Shown here piece by piece: positions 1 through 7,888 of a DNA stretch of 11,501 nt. Below the pieces are notes generated by a model, which did no database searches, had not been told where the DNA came from, and worked only from the letters and a program-made list of their open reading frames with translations. Made by a program: the position numbers and the translations under genes. The DNA comes from Chlorobiota bacterium (GTDB lineage Bacteria; Bacteroidota; Bacteroidia; Bacteroidales; JAADGE01): the NCBI GenBank assembly GCA_013153575.1, contig JAADEE010000016.1:1-11501 (forward strand). The letters run 5' to 3'. Numbering within the stretch: the stretch's first letter is position 1; each line of letters starts with the position of its first letter.

Positions 1-112
1 TTGCTGTATGAAAAAATGGATATTTTTCAACAATTTTTTCAACTTTAAGAAGGTCTTCTTCCTTCATATTAAAAGGCTCATCAATATATTTTAGTATTTC
101 TTGTATTTCCAT
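1..112 (-). CDS. N-terminus of a conserved Bacteroidota protein of unknown function (partial)
   Basis: An open frame starts with ATG at 112 and runs leftward off the window edge; 37 codons are visible. The protein begins MEIQEILKYIDEP and contains the motif VEKYPFFHTA near residue 28. This resembles the opening of a Bacteroidota family that I recall downstream of lptE, sometimes annotated as hypothetical or tetratricopeptide-like. The start lies 16 bp after the lptE stop on the same strand, so it is very probably the third gene of the sigma-54 activator-lptE operon. No signal peptide is evident; the visible part is hydrophilic and probably helical. Function cannot be assigned from this fragment. 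The family recognition is from memory, not from a search. Confidence 0.7.
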   Translation of the reverse strand, partial: MEIQEILKYIDEPFNMKEEDLLKVEKIVEKYPFFHTA

Positions 113-128
113 AATTCAGCAATTATAT

Positions 129-632
129 TTACCAGTTTACAACTGATTTATTAAATATATCATCAACAAGTTCTTTAACTATAACTTCTGTTAAAGCATC
201 TTCAACATCACTTAATAGTTCAGTACTTTCATAATCATCGTATCTTGAAAATGATGTATCAAAATTATATTTTGGGTTATTAATACTTGTATATTTTACT
301 CTTACCACTATTGTAAGTCTATTATAAGCTGCTTGTTCTCCTTGCGTTATTGAAACCGGCTTTGTGAAATATTTTGTAATTTCACCTTCAAACATTAAAT
401 CTCCATTAAAATCAACTAATTCTAAACTTGTTTGAGAAATAAATCTATCTTTTAATGCTTCTGTAAAAACTTGGCTCAAATTTGGGTTTACGATTGATGC
501 TCTGTTTGGAAAAAATTTAACAGTAACAGTTTTATCGTTTGGATCTAACGAAGCACCTGAAAACCTATAAACTCCACATGAGTTAATAATAAAAAAAATA
601 AAAACCAGACTTATAAAAATAGTCTTTCTCAT
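129..632 (-). CDS. lptE: LptE family lipoprotein, LPS-assembly outer-membrane component
   Basis: A 167-residue lipoprotein. Residues 1-18 form a hydrophobic signal peptide after a short basic start (MRKTIF), ending in a lipobox-like I-N-S-C with Cys19 as the predicted lipidation site. The mature protein opens GVYRFSGASL, typical of Bacteroidota LptE-like proteins. It then has an alternating beta/alpha pattern, including a conserved NRASIVNPNLSQVFTEALKD stretch (about residues 43-62). In the family, LptE sits inside the LptD barrel at the outer membrane and helps insert lipopolysaccharide. It starts 3 bp after the sigma-54 activator stop, implying co-transcription and perhaps translational coupling. 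Its divergent neighbour kdsB makes the Kdo precursor of LPS, which fits the assignment. LptE sequences diverge strongly, so the call rests on lipobox, length, opening motif and context. Confidence 0.8.
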   Translation of the reverse strand: MRKTIFISLVFIFFIINSCGVYRFSGASLDPNDKTVTVKFFPNRASIVNPNLSQVFTEALKDRFISQTSLELVDFNGDLMFEGEITKYFTKPVSITQGEQAAYNRLTIVVRVKYTSINNPKYNFDTSFSRYDDYESTELLSDVEDALTEVIVKELVDDIFNKSVVNW

Positions 633-635
633 AGT

Positions 636-1883
636 TTAAAACGTATTGATATTGTATTCTTTAAGTTTCCTATACAAAGTTCGTTCCGAAATTCCAAGTT
701 CTTGAGCTGCATACTTTCTTTTTCCTTTGTGTTTTTCTAAAGATTTTTTAATTAACTCAATTTCTTTATCTTTTAAAGACAATGATTCTTCTACAATTTC
801 TTCTGTATCTTCAATATATGCATCTCTTTTGTTAAATTTAGGATTTTCAAACTTAGGTTTTGAAAAATCATCATTTACATCAAAAATTTCTCCTTGTATT
901 TTAGTTATTGTTTTATCTTCTGTGAAAAAATTATCAGAAATATTAATAGGTTCTTTATCTCCTTTTGCAATTGATTTAACTATAGATTTTAATTCATTTA
1001 TTTCATTTCGCATATCAAATAAAATCTTATATAAAATCTCTCTTTCATTTGCAAAATCTTCTTTATTTACAGTTCCTCCATACACCATAGGAAGTTTTTG
1101 ATAATCTTCCGGTAAATATTTTTTTAAGACATCGTAAGTTATTAATCTGTCTTCTTCAATTATTGAAATTTGTTCAGCTATATTTTTTAATTGCCTAACA
1201 TTTCCTTTCCAACTATAATTTTCAAGAAGTAACTTTGCTTTATCGTCTAATCTTATAACAGGCATTCTATATTTTTCCGAAAAATCTTGTGCAAATTTTC
1301 TAAAAAGCAAATGAATATCTTCTTTCCTTTCCCTTAAAGGAGGCACAATAATTGGTACGGTATTTAACCTGTAATATAAATCTTCTCTAAATTTTCCTTC
1401 TTGAACAGCTTTAGGTAAATTAACATTTGTTGCAACAATAACCCTTACATCTGTTTTTAAAACTTGGGAAGATCCTACTTTTATATATTCTCCGGTTTCA
1501 AGTACACGCAATAACCTAACTTGCGTTGAAAGTGGTAACTCTCCTACTTCATCCAAAAAAATTGTTCCTCCATCAGCCTCTTCAAAATACCCTTTTCTGC
1601 TTTTTACAGCACCTGTAAATGAGCCTTTTTCATGTCCAAAAAGTTCAGAATCAATTGTTCCCTCAGGAATAGCACCACAGTTTACTGCAATATATCTATT
1701 GTGCTTTCGTGCACTTAACTGGTGAATTATTTGAGGAAACATTTCTTTACCTGTACCACTTTCACCTGTTACTAAAACAGTTAAATCTGTAGGAGCAACT
1801 TGCATTGCAATATCAATTGCTCTGTTTAGTGCAGGATCGTTTCCTATTATTCCAAATCTTTGTTTTACTTGTTGTATTGTCAT
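636..1883 (-). CDS. Sigma-54-dependent transcriptional activator (AAA+ plus Fis-type HTH, no sensor domain)
   Basis: A 415-residue bacterial enhancer-binding protein. The AAA+ domain starts almost at the N-terminus (residues 10-250): Walker A GESGTGKE at 40-47, sigma-54 contact loop GSFTGA at 87-92 (the usual form is GAFTGA), Walker [12 protein letters not shown] at 105-115 with D111/E112, probable arginine fingers in FREDLYYRL around 165-173, and a GNVRQLKN sensor II segment at 228-234. A Fis-type helix-turn-helix occupies about 375-411 ([20 protein letters not shown]). There is no receiver, PAS or GAF domain, so activity is presumably controlled by a partner protein or by expression. A roughly 120-residue charged linker (about 255-375), unusually long, separates the ATPase from the HTH. 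First gene of the operon with lptE. Its targets are not known from this window. Confidence 0.92.
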   Translation of the reverse strand: MTIQQVKQRFGIIGNDPALNRAIDIAMQVAPTDLTVLVTGESGTGKEMFPQIIHQLSARKHNRYIAVNCGAIPEGTIDSELFGHEKGSFTGAVKSRKGYFEEADGGTIFLDEVGELPLSTQVRLLRVLETGEYIKVGSSQVLKTDVRVIVATNVNLPKAVQEGKFREDLYYRLNTVPIIVPPLRERKEDIHLLFRKFAQDFSEKYRMPVIRLDDKAKLLLENYSWKGNVRQLKNIAEQISIIEEDRLITYDVLKKYLPEDYQKLPMVYGGTVNKEDFANEREILYKILFDMRNEINELKSIVKSIAKGDKEPINISDNFFTEDKTITKIQGEIFDVNDDFSKPKFENPKFNKRDAYIEDTEEIVEESLSLKDKEIELIKKSLEKHKGKRKYAAQELGISERTLYRKLKEYNINTF

Positions 1884-1900
1884 ATAAGACTAACTAAAAT

Positions 1901-1908
1901 CAAAATTA
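1901..1908 (-). promoter_or_regulatory. Possible -7 element for the sigma-54 activator-lptE operon
   Basis: Read on the minus strand, this is TAATTTTG, an exact match to the Bacteroidota -7 consensus TAnnTTTG. It would start transcription roughly 10 bases upstream of the activator's ATG at 1883. I see no good -33 TTG at the usual 19-21 bp spacing, and AT-rich DNA produces such matches by chance. Confidence 0.3.
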
Positions 1909-1964
1909 ATTTACAAAATTGATAATTTTATTAAAAAAAATCAAATTGTTGTAAAAATATAGCA

Positions 1965-1972
1965 TATTTTTG
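1965..1972 (+). promoter_or_regulatory. Possible -7 element of the kdsB promoter
   Basis: TATTTTTG fits the Bacteroidota -7 consensus TAnnTTTG and lies 36 bp before the kdsB ATG, giving a leader of about 30 nt. A TTG at 1946-1948 is 16 bp upstream, somewhat closer than the usual 19-21, so the -33 element is uncertain. Confidence 0.4.
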
Positions 1973-2008
1973 TCTAAACAAATAATTTTTGTACAAAAAC
2001 AAATTTAA

Positions 2009-2749
2009 ATGAATATTTTAGCAATAATTCCATCAAGATATGCATCAACAAGATTTCCGGGAAAACCTTTGGTTATGATTAATGGTAAGACAATGATTAG
2101 AAATGTATATGAAAGAGTTTCTAAAATTGTTGATAATGTGATAATTGCAACTGATGATTACAGAATTGAAAACGAAGCAAAATCATTCAATGCTAATTAT
2201 GTGATGACCTCAACTGAACATAAAAGCGGAACTGACAGATGCGCCGAAGCTTTGCTTATTTATGAAAAACAAACTAATAAAAAATTTGATGCTGTTATAA
2301 ACATTCAAGGAGATGAACCTTTTATTGAATCAGAACATATTGAAAAAGTTCTTAACGTAATTAAGCAAAAACAAACTCAAATTGCAAGTTTAGTTAAAGA
2401 AATTAATAATAATGAAGATGTTTTCAACCCTGATAAACCAAAAGTTATTATTAACAAAAACAATAACGCAATTTATTTTAGTCGTTCACCTATACCATAT
2501 ATTAGAGATACAAAAAAAGAAGAATGGCACTTGAAAAATAAGTTCTTTAAACATATTGGAATTTATGCATACAAAAGCAATATTCTTTTAGAAATTACCA
2601 AACTACAACAAAGTATTTTAGAAAAAGCAGAATCTTTAGAGCAAAACCGTTGGATTGAAAACGGATACACAATAACAATTGATTATACTAAACGTGAAAG
2701 TTTATCAATTGACACCGAAGAAGATTTGAAAAAAGCATTAAATTTTTAA
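2009..2749 (+). CDS. kdsB: 3-deoxy-manno-octulosonate cytidylyltransferase (CMP-Kdo synthetase)
   Basis: A 246-residue cytosolic enzyme that activates Kdo with CTP to give CMP-Kdo, the donor used to build the inner core of lipopolysaccharide. The nucleotide-binding signature IIPSRYASTRFPGKP is at residues 6-20. Further family motifs are HKSGTDRCAEA (71-81), NIQGDEPFI (98-106), YFSRSPIPY (156-164), HIGIYAY (182-188) and AESLEQNRWIENG (207-219). Length is normal (about 245-260). The ATG lies directly in front of the conserved strand, leaving no room for a later start. It diverges from the lptE operon, placing LPS precursor synthesis beside LPS transport. The next gene begins 113 bp downstream and is not obviously related. 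Confidence 0.97.
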   Translation: MNILAIIPSRYASTRFPGKPLVMINGKTMIRNVYERVSKIVDNVIIATDDYRIENEAKSFNANYVMTSTEHKSGTDRCAEALLIYEKQTNKKFDAVINIQGDEPFIESEHIEKVLNVIKQKQTQIASLVKEINNNEDVFNPDKPKVIINKNNNAIYFSRSPIPYIRDTKKEEWHLKNKFFKHIGIYAYKSNILLEITKLQQSILEKAESLEQNRWIENGYTITIDYTKRESLSIDTEEDLKKALNF

Positions 2750-2773
2750 CTTTGTAAATTATGTTTAACTATT

Positions 2774-2798
2774 TAATTTGTAATTTGTTTCAAACAAA
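2774..2798. repeat. Tandem heptamer followed by a short palindrome in the kdsB-ATPase spacer
   Basis: Two copies of TAATTTG lie head to tail at 2774-2787, overlapping the perfect inverted repeat TTTGTTT-C-AAACAAA at 2784-2798. A wider inverted pair, ACTTTGT at 2749-2755 and ACAAAGT at 2807-2813, flanks them. There is no T-tract, so it is not a good intrinsic terminator. It could be an operator or promoter region for the ATPase gene at 2863, but short symmetric words are frequent in DNA this AT-rich. Confidence 0.3.
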
Positions 2799-2862
2799 AA
2801 TTAAAAACAAAGTGTAAAACATTAAGATTTAATAAAATAAAAAATAACTTTTCAATAAAAAT

Positions 2863-5256
2863 ATGGAAAACTTAACTTCAATATACGAAAAATTAGGACT
2901 TTTTTATCTTGGTAAAGAAGTAAATCCTGACACACAAGAGCTAACAGATGAACTTGTTCTTTACAAAAACAAACATTTAACTACACATGCTGCATTAATT
3001 GGAATGACAGGTAGTGGAAAAACAGGTCTTGGAATTGGCATTATTGAAGAAGCGGCTCTTGATAATATTCCTGCAATTTTAATTGACCCAAAAGGTGATA
3101 TGGGTAACCTATTATTAACATTCCCTGAACTTAAAACCGAAGATTTTGAACCTTGGGTAGATGCAGGTGCTGCCGAAAGCAAAGGTTTAACAGTAAAAGA
3201 ATTTGCAGAAAAAACTGCAAAAATGTGGGATAAAGGAATACAATCTTGGCACCAAGATAAATCAAGGATTAAAGCTTTAAAAGAAAGTGTTGAATATGTA
3301 ATTTACACTCCCGGAAGTTCGGCAGGTGTGCAACTTTCAGTTTTAAGTAGTTTTGATGCTCCTTCGGAAGATGTAATGGATGACCCTGATTCTTTCACAT
3401 CAGTTGTAAACTCAACAGTAACTAGTTTGCTTGCCCTTATAAAAGTAAAAGGAGACCCTTTAAGTAGCAAAGAATATCTTTTAATTTCAAACATTTTTAT
3501 TCATCTTTGGAAAAAAGGAATTAGCATAACTCTTGAGGAACTTATCGGGTACGTTACAAATCCTCCATTCGATAAAATTGGTGTTTTGCCACTTAAAAGT
3601 TTCTATACACAAACTCAAAGACTTGATTTGGCAATGAAATTAAATACAGTTTTGGCTAGCCCAAGTTTTTCTGCATGGACAGAAGGAGAACCTTTAAACA
3701 TTAAAGATCTGCTATATACGAAAGAAGGAAAAGCAAAAGTTTCAATACTTTCAATTTCACATTTAGATGATAGCCAAAGAATGTTTTTTGTAACTCTTTT
3801 TCTTAACAAATACATAAGCTGGATGCGTCAGCAAAGTGGAACTTCTTCATTAAGAGCATTGCTTTATATGGATGAAATTTTTGGGTTCTTCCCTGCTGTT
3901 GGAAATCCACCTTCTAAAAAACCTATGTTGCTTCTTCTTAAACAAGCAAGGGCATTCGGAATTAGTATTGTTCTTTCAACACAAAACCCTATTGATTTAG
4001 ATTACAAAGGATTATCAAACATAGGAACTTGGTTTATTGGTCGTCTTCAAACCAAACAAGATAAGGAAAGAGTAATGGGAGGACTTCTTAAAAATGATGC
4101 TGAATCTTTAAATAAAAAAGAAATTGAAAACTTACTCTCAAACATACAAAGTAGGGTTTTCCTTTTAAAAAGTGCACATGAAGACAGGGTAAAACTTATG
4201 CAAACTCGTTGGGTTCTGTCATATCTTAAAGGTCCACTTTCTAAAAAAGAAATTAGAACTTTAATGGCAGACAGAAAAGCAATTTCAAATACAAAAGATA
4301 CTTCTGCAAAAGAAAAACCTAAAAAAGAAAAAGCAAATGTAACAAATTTTGTATCTGAAACTGCAAACGTTGTACAATCGGTTGTATCAGAAGACATTAC
4401 GCAATACTATTCAGTAAATACTCCTTTTGGGAAAGATGTTATTTACACACCTTATATTATTGCAAAAGGTAATGTTAAATTTGTAAACGCAACTCGTGGT
4501 ATTGATATACAAAACACTTTTAAAGAAAAATTTGAACTTAATAATGAAGAAGGATTAGATTTTTCAGAAGGAATTGACTTTGACTTTGATACAAGTTTGT
4601 TTGATAAAAAACCTGTTGAACAAAGTAAATTTGAAGAGCTTCCTTCTTTTATTGCAGAATTAAAATCATTCAAGCAATTAGAAAAAGCATATTCTGATTA
4701 TTTATACAGAACTCATAAACTTGAACTTTATAAATGTAAAGAATTAAAAACAGAATCTAAACCAAATGAAAGTTTAAAAGATTTTAAAATTAGACTACTC
4801 GATATAATTAGAGAAGAAAAAGATGAAGCTGTTGAAAAGTTACGTAAAAAATACAGAACAAAAAGCGACAGGCTACAAGACAGATATGAAAAATTGCTAA
4901 TTAAACTTGAAAAAGAAGAAGCTGATGTTTCTGCAAAAAGAACAGATACTGCAATGTCTTTTGGAATGGCAGTTCTTGGCTCTTTCTTAGGAGGAAGAAG
5001 CAAAAGTAAATTTAACCGAGGAATAAGTTCAGCTGGAAAAATTGCAAAAGAAAAAGCTGATGTAAGACGTGTTGAAAATGAAATTGCACAAGTACAAGCC
5101 GACATGGAAGAATTAAAAGCCGATTTAACAAATGAAATAAATTCAATAAAAGAAAAATACAATATTGACAACTATGATATTGAAACTTTTTACATAAAAC
5201 CACGCAGGGCGGATGTTTTTGATATTGAAGTTGCTTTGCTTTGGGAAGCAGAATAA
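2863..5256 (+). CDS. HerA/VirB4-like ATP-binding protein with C-terminal coiled-coil hairpin
   Basis: A 797-residue P-loop ATPase of the HerA/FtsK superfamily. Residues 1-45 form the family N-terminus (KLGLFYLGKEV). Walker A is GMTGSGKT at 47-54, then IDPKGDMGNLLLTFP at 74-88. Walker B is LLYMDE at 333-338 (D337/E338), a sensor-like STQNP is at 372-376, and a possible arginine finger sits in FIGRLQ (R394). A Lys/Glu-rich stretch near 478-492 links the motor to a C-terminal region: long charged coiled coils at about 640-692 and 725-767 flank a short hydrophobic/glycine segment (AMSFGMAVLGSFLGGR, 697-712), followed by a conserved-looking tail (FYIKPRRADVFDIEVALLW, 776-794). I recall widespread bacterial proteins of this architecture annotated only as 'ATP-binding protein' or 'helicase HerA-like'. 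No NurA nuclease, SIR2 or conjugation partner is adjacent, so neither DNA end resection, defence nor transfer is supported. Probably a hexameric motor; substrate unknown. Confidence 0.85.
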   Translation: MENLTSIYEKLGLFYLGKEVNPDTQELTDELVLYKNKHLTTHAALIGMTGSGKTGLGIGIIEEAALDNIPAILIDPKGDMGNLLLTFPELKTEDFEPWVDAGAAESKGLTVKEFAEKTAKMWDKGIQSWHQDKSRIKALKESVEYVIYTPGSSAGVQLSVLSSFDAPSEDVMDDPDSFTSVVNSTVTSLLALIKVKGDPLSSKEYLLISNIFIHLWKKGISITLEELIGYVTNPPFDKIGVLPLKSFYTQTQRLDLAMKLNTVLASPSFSAWTEGEPLNIKDLLYTKEGKAKVSILSISHLDDSQRMFFVTLFLNKYISWMRQQSGTSSLRALLYMDEIFGFFPAVGNPPSKKPMLLLLKQARAFGISIVLSTQNPIDLDYKGLSNIGTWFIGRLQTKQDKERVMGGLLKNDAESLNKKEIENLLSNIQSRVFLLKSAHEDRVKLMQTRWVLSYLKGPLSKKEIRTLMADRKAISNTKDTSAKEKPKKEKANVTNFVSETANVVQSVVSEDITQYYSVNTPFGKDVIYTPYIIAKGNVKFVNATRGIDIQNTFKEKFELNNEEGLDFSEGIDFDFDTSLFDKKPVEQSKFEELPSFIAELKSFKQLEKAYSDYLYRTHKLELYKCKELKTESKPNESLKDFKIRLLDIIREEKDEAVEKLRKKYRTKSDRLQDRYEKLLIKLEKEEADVSAKRTDTAMSFGMAVLGSFLGGRSKSKFNRGISSAGKIAKEKADVRRVENEIAQVQADMEELKADLTNEINSIKEKYNIDNYDIETFYIKPRRADVFDIEVALLWEAE

Positions 5257-5288
5257 GTTTATGTATTTAAATTATTAAATTGAGAAAA

Positions 5289-5345
5289 AGTGAGGGTGTG
5301 AATTATCTAAACTTATAATTAAAAAAATACATTCACACTCTCACT
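5289..5345 (-). terminator. Distal hairpin, probable terminator of the TonB-dependent receptor gene
   Basis: A 15-bp inverted repeat: arm 5289-5303 (AGTGAGGGTGTGAAT) pairs with arm 5331-5345 (ATTCACACTCTCACT), with one G-T pair and a 27-nt AT-rich loop. On the minus strand the stem is followed by TTTTTC, as in an intrinsic terminator for the receptor gene, whose stop is about 90 bp upstream. On the plus strand it is followed by A's, so for the ATPase transcript it would be only a stable 3' hairpin. The large loop is atypical. Confidence 0.6.
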
Positions 5346-5348
5346 AAA

Positions 5349-5373
5349 AACATATTCTATGATTGAATATGTT
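5349..5373 (-). terminator. Proximal hairpin, probable terminator of the TonB-dependent receptor gene
   Basis: A perfect 9-bp stem (AACATATTC at 5349-5357 and GAATATGTT at 5365-5373) with a 7-nt loop. Read on the minus strand, the second arm runs into a T-tract of five. It is the first hairpin met by transcription leaving the receptor gene; the longer hairpin at 5289-5345 follows immediately, giving a tandem arrangement. The stem is AT-rich and therefore weak by itself. Confidence 0.5.
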
Positions 5374-5432
5374 AATTGAAAAATAGAAGTGCTTTTAAAT
5401 GCCCAACACTTTATACACAAACCATAAATCAA

Positions 5433-7868
5433 TTAAAACTTCATACTCAACTTCAAATTAAATCTACGTCCTGTGGCATTAACAGGAACAGGGTATTGGT
5501 TTTTTACACTATTTGCAGCAATTGATGTGTTAGGTACAACATGTACCCATCTGTATGAGATTGTATTATTAACATCCAACATATTAAAAACTTCAACTGT
5601 AAGCCATAAAGATTTTACATTTTTCAACAATTTTCTTGAACTTCTTTTATCCTCCTTAATTATTATTGCTGAAGCACCTAAATCAACCCTATTATAAGGA
5701 TTTGACCTTGCAATACCTTTTGTTTCAATTTCTTTAGGAAATCCAAAAGGAAAAGATGAGCCATAAACCAAGTTTAAGTGAGCCTTAAAATTCTTATTTC
5801 CCGGAATAAAATCTTGTATAAATAAATTTGCAGAAAAACGCTGGTCTGTTGGTCGCGGAATATAATACGAAGTATCTGCACCATTTGAAACAGTATTTAC
5901 AACCTCTTCGGTTTTTAAAACAGACAAACTAAACCATGAATCTACTCCCGGCACAAAATCACCCATAATTTTTGTATCAATTCCTGCAACATAACCACTT
6001 GTTCTAACATCTGCATAATATCTTACACGCACATTATCCATTTCAAACGGTATAATATTGCTTAAACTTTTATAATAAAGTTCAGTATAAAGTTTAAAAT
6101 TTCTGCCTAAAGCATTAAACTTAAAATTATGTCCTAAAATAAAATGAATTGATTTTTGTGCACTAAGGTCAGAAACTATATTACCATCAAAATCTCTAAT
6201 TTCTTTATAAAAAACAGGCTGATGATATATTCCTGTTGAGAACCTAAAAACATGTTTATTTTTACTGAATGATTTTGCAGCAATTGCAAATCGAGGGTCA
6301 ATTATAAACTCTTCCGAAAAAGAAGAATAATTTGTTCTTAAACCTCCAATAAGCTCATATTCAAATCTGTAAGAAACAAACTCAATTTTATCTTGAATAA
6401 ATGCTGTGTAAATATTTTTATTAATATCATTTTCTGCTTTTATATTTTCAGAAACATACAAATTCTCATCATCAACAGGAATTGAATAACTTGCAGAATC
6501 TTGTAAGTTCCATTCATCAATATCATCTGAAATTTGTTCATTTTTATAAGTTAATCCCCAATTTAAATAATGATTTTCAGTTTTATAATAACCCGATAAA
6601 GCATTTGTAAAACTAATCACATCCATATAATTCCTTGCATGCCTCATAAAAGCACCAGTTCCTAAACTCACAATACTATCTCCGGCTGTTACTGAACCAA
6701 TATCACTATTAAGTTCATTAAGACTATAAAAACCAATTATATCAAATGTTTCAGATTCTGATGCTTGCATAGCAGAAAAACTATATGTAAAATTTAAGTT
6801 TTTATGAGGATGAAAATGTAATGAAATTGCTTCGGTATTCGATAAAAACTTATCAGTTTCTTGCCCAATATATGCAATATATAAAGATTTAAAACTTTGC
6901 AAAGAACCAAAGTTAGTTGTTCCACTTGTTGGGGTAAAATGAAAATTATTATCTGAAATATTTGCTAAAAAATTAAGAGTAAATTTAGGGTTTATTTTAT
7001 AAGTCCAATAAGTTTGAAAATCAAGAAAATTAGGATTATAATCTCCCTCTGTTTCAAGCGTATTCAACACATATTTCGTAGTTTTATACCTAAAACCCGT
7101 AATATGACTAAACTTACCATTTTTTGAAACATCTTGATAATGAGCTGATGCTCCCAATAAACTTAAACTTGCAGAAATTTCACGTTTTTTAGGTTGCTTA
7201 TAAATTACATCTAAAACCGAAGACATTTTACCTCCATAACGAGCCTCAAAACCTCCGGAAGAAAACTTTGCCTCACTAACCAATTTCGGATTTATAAAAC
7301 TTAAACCTTCTTGCTGACCAGACCTTACAAGTTGTGGTCTATATATTTCAATACCATTAACATACACAAGATTTTCATCAAAACTTCCACCTCTTACAGA
7401 ATATTTTGAGCTTAAAGGATTACGTGATGCAGAAACTCCCAACTCAGTTTTTACAAGACTTTCAATCCCTCCGTTTATTGACGGTAAAACATCTGAAATT
7501 TTACTATCAATTGCAAAATTTCCTGCAGAATTTATGCCTTCAGCCTCAACAACAACAACATCTATTTGGTTTGATGCTCCCAACTTAACATTTATAACAA
7601 CTTCATTATTATTGCCTTTTGGTATTTCAATAATAAAAGCCTCTGCATCAGTCTGTTTAAAATATAATTTTTTATAAGTATTCGGAATTTTAATTTTGTA
7701 TTTTCCCTCAGTATTTGAATAAGTTGCAAATTTACTATCACTTGTAAAAATATTTACAAAAGGTATTACTTTATTTTTATCATCTGTTACAAGTCCTTCA
7801 ACACTAATTGTCTGTGATTTAACTATTATAGGAAAAAGGAAAATTAATATAATACTAATTCTATTCAT
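5433..7868 (-). CDS. TonB-dependent outer-membrane receptor with carboxypeptidase-regulatory-like N-terminal domain
   Basis: An 811-residue outer-membrane transporter starting at ATG 7868; a TTG codon directly before it could extend the frame by one residue but is the less likely start. Residues 1-18 or so form a signal peptide (MNRISIILIFLFPIIVKS). A CarboxypepD_reg-like beta-sandwich follows (about 21-97: VEGLVTDDKNKVIPFVNIF, then NTEGKYKIKIP). The plug is at about 115-225, with YSVRGGSFDENLVYVNGIEI (156-175) and GGFEARYGGKMSSVLDV (205-221). The rest alternates in the manner of a 22-strand barrel and ends in a C-terminal phenylalanine (LKLSMKF), the usual signal for barrel assembly. Such receptors import ligands using TonB-ExbBD energy. 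No SusD-like partner, glycan enzyme or siderophore gene is adjacent, so the substrate cannot be inferred. Two hairpins lie downstream. Confidence 0.92.
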   Translation of the reverse strand: MNRISIILIFLFPIIVKSQTISVEGLVTDDKNKVIPFVNIFTSDSKFATYSNTEGKYKIKIPNTYKKLYFKQTDAEAFIIEIPKGNNNEVVINVKLGASNQIDVVVVEAEGINSAGNFAIDSKISDVLPSINGGIESLVKTELGVSASRNPLSSKYSVRGGSFDENLVYVNGIEIYRPQLVRSGQQEGLSFINPKLVSEAKFSSGGFEARYGGKMSSVLDVIYKQPKKREISASLSLLGASAHYQDVSKNGKFSHITGFRYKTTKYVLNTLETEGDYNPNFLDFQTYWTYKINPKFTLNFLANISDNNFHFTPTSGTTNFGSLQSFKSLYIAYIGQETDKFLSNTEAISLHFHPHKNLNFTYSFSAMQASESETFDIIGFYSLNELNSDIGSVTAGDSIVSLGTGAFMRHARNYMDVISFTNALSGYYKTENHYLNWGLTYKNEQISDDIDEWNLQDSASYSIPVDDENLYVSENIKAENDINKNIYTAFIQDKIEFVSYRFEYELIGGLRTNYSSFSEEFIIDPRFAIAAKSFSKNKHVFRFSTGIYHQPVFYKEIRDFDGNIVSDLSAQKSIHFILGHNFKFNALGRNFKLYTELYYKSLSNIIPFEMDNVRVRYYADVRTSGYVAGIDTKIMGDFVPGVDSWFSLSVLKTEEVVNTVSNGADTSYYIPRPTDQRFSANLFIQDFIPGNKNFKAHLNLVYGSSFPFGFPKEIETKGIARSNPYNRVDLGASAIIIKEDKRSSRKLLKNVKSLWLTVEVFNMLDVNNTISYRWVHVVPNTSIAANSVKNQYPVPVNATGRRFNLKLSMKF

Positions 7869-7888
7869 CAAAAAAAATTAAAATTTAA

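Noticed and set aside
727..1101. A 124-codon plus-strand open frame inside the sigma-54 activator gene
   Set aside because: It is antisense to the charged linker of a well-supported gene, and its Ser/Phe-rich translation mirrors that linker's codons.
1884..2008. A sigma-54 (-24/-12) promoter near the activator
   Set aside because: I found no GG and GC pair at the required spacing in this gap or in the other intergenic regions on either strand; only TAnnTTTG-like elements are present.
2961..5203. Several minus-strand open frames of 60-150 codons antisense to the HerA-like gene
   Set aside because: They lie wholly within a clearly coding plus-strand gene, have Ser/Phe/Leu-rich low-complexity translations expected from the complement of Lys/Glu-rich coding sequence, and show no recognisable motif.
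2863..5256. A HerA-based defence or conjugation system
   Set aside because: HerA-like ATPases occur in SIR2-HerA and NurA-HerA systems and in conjugation, but no nuclease, SIR2, relaxase or mating-pair gene is adjacent; the neighbours are kdsB and a TonB-dependent receptor.
7869..7871. TTG start one codon before the receptor ATG
   Set aside because: It is directly next to an ATG, adds only one residue, and TTG starts are the less likely choice when ATG is available.
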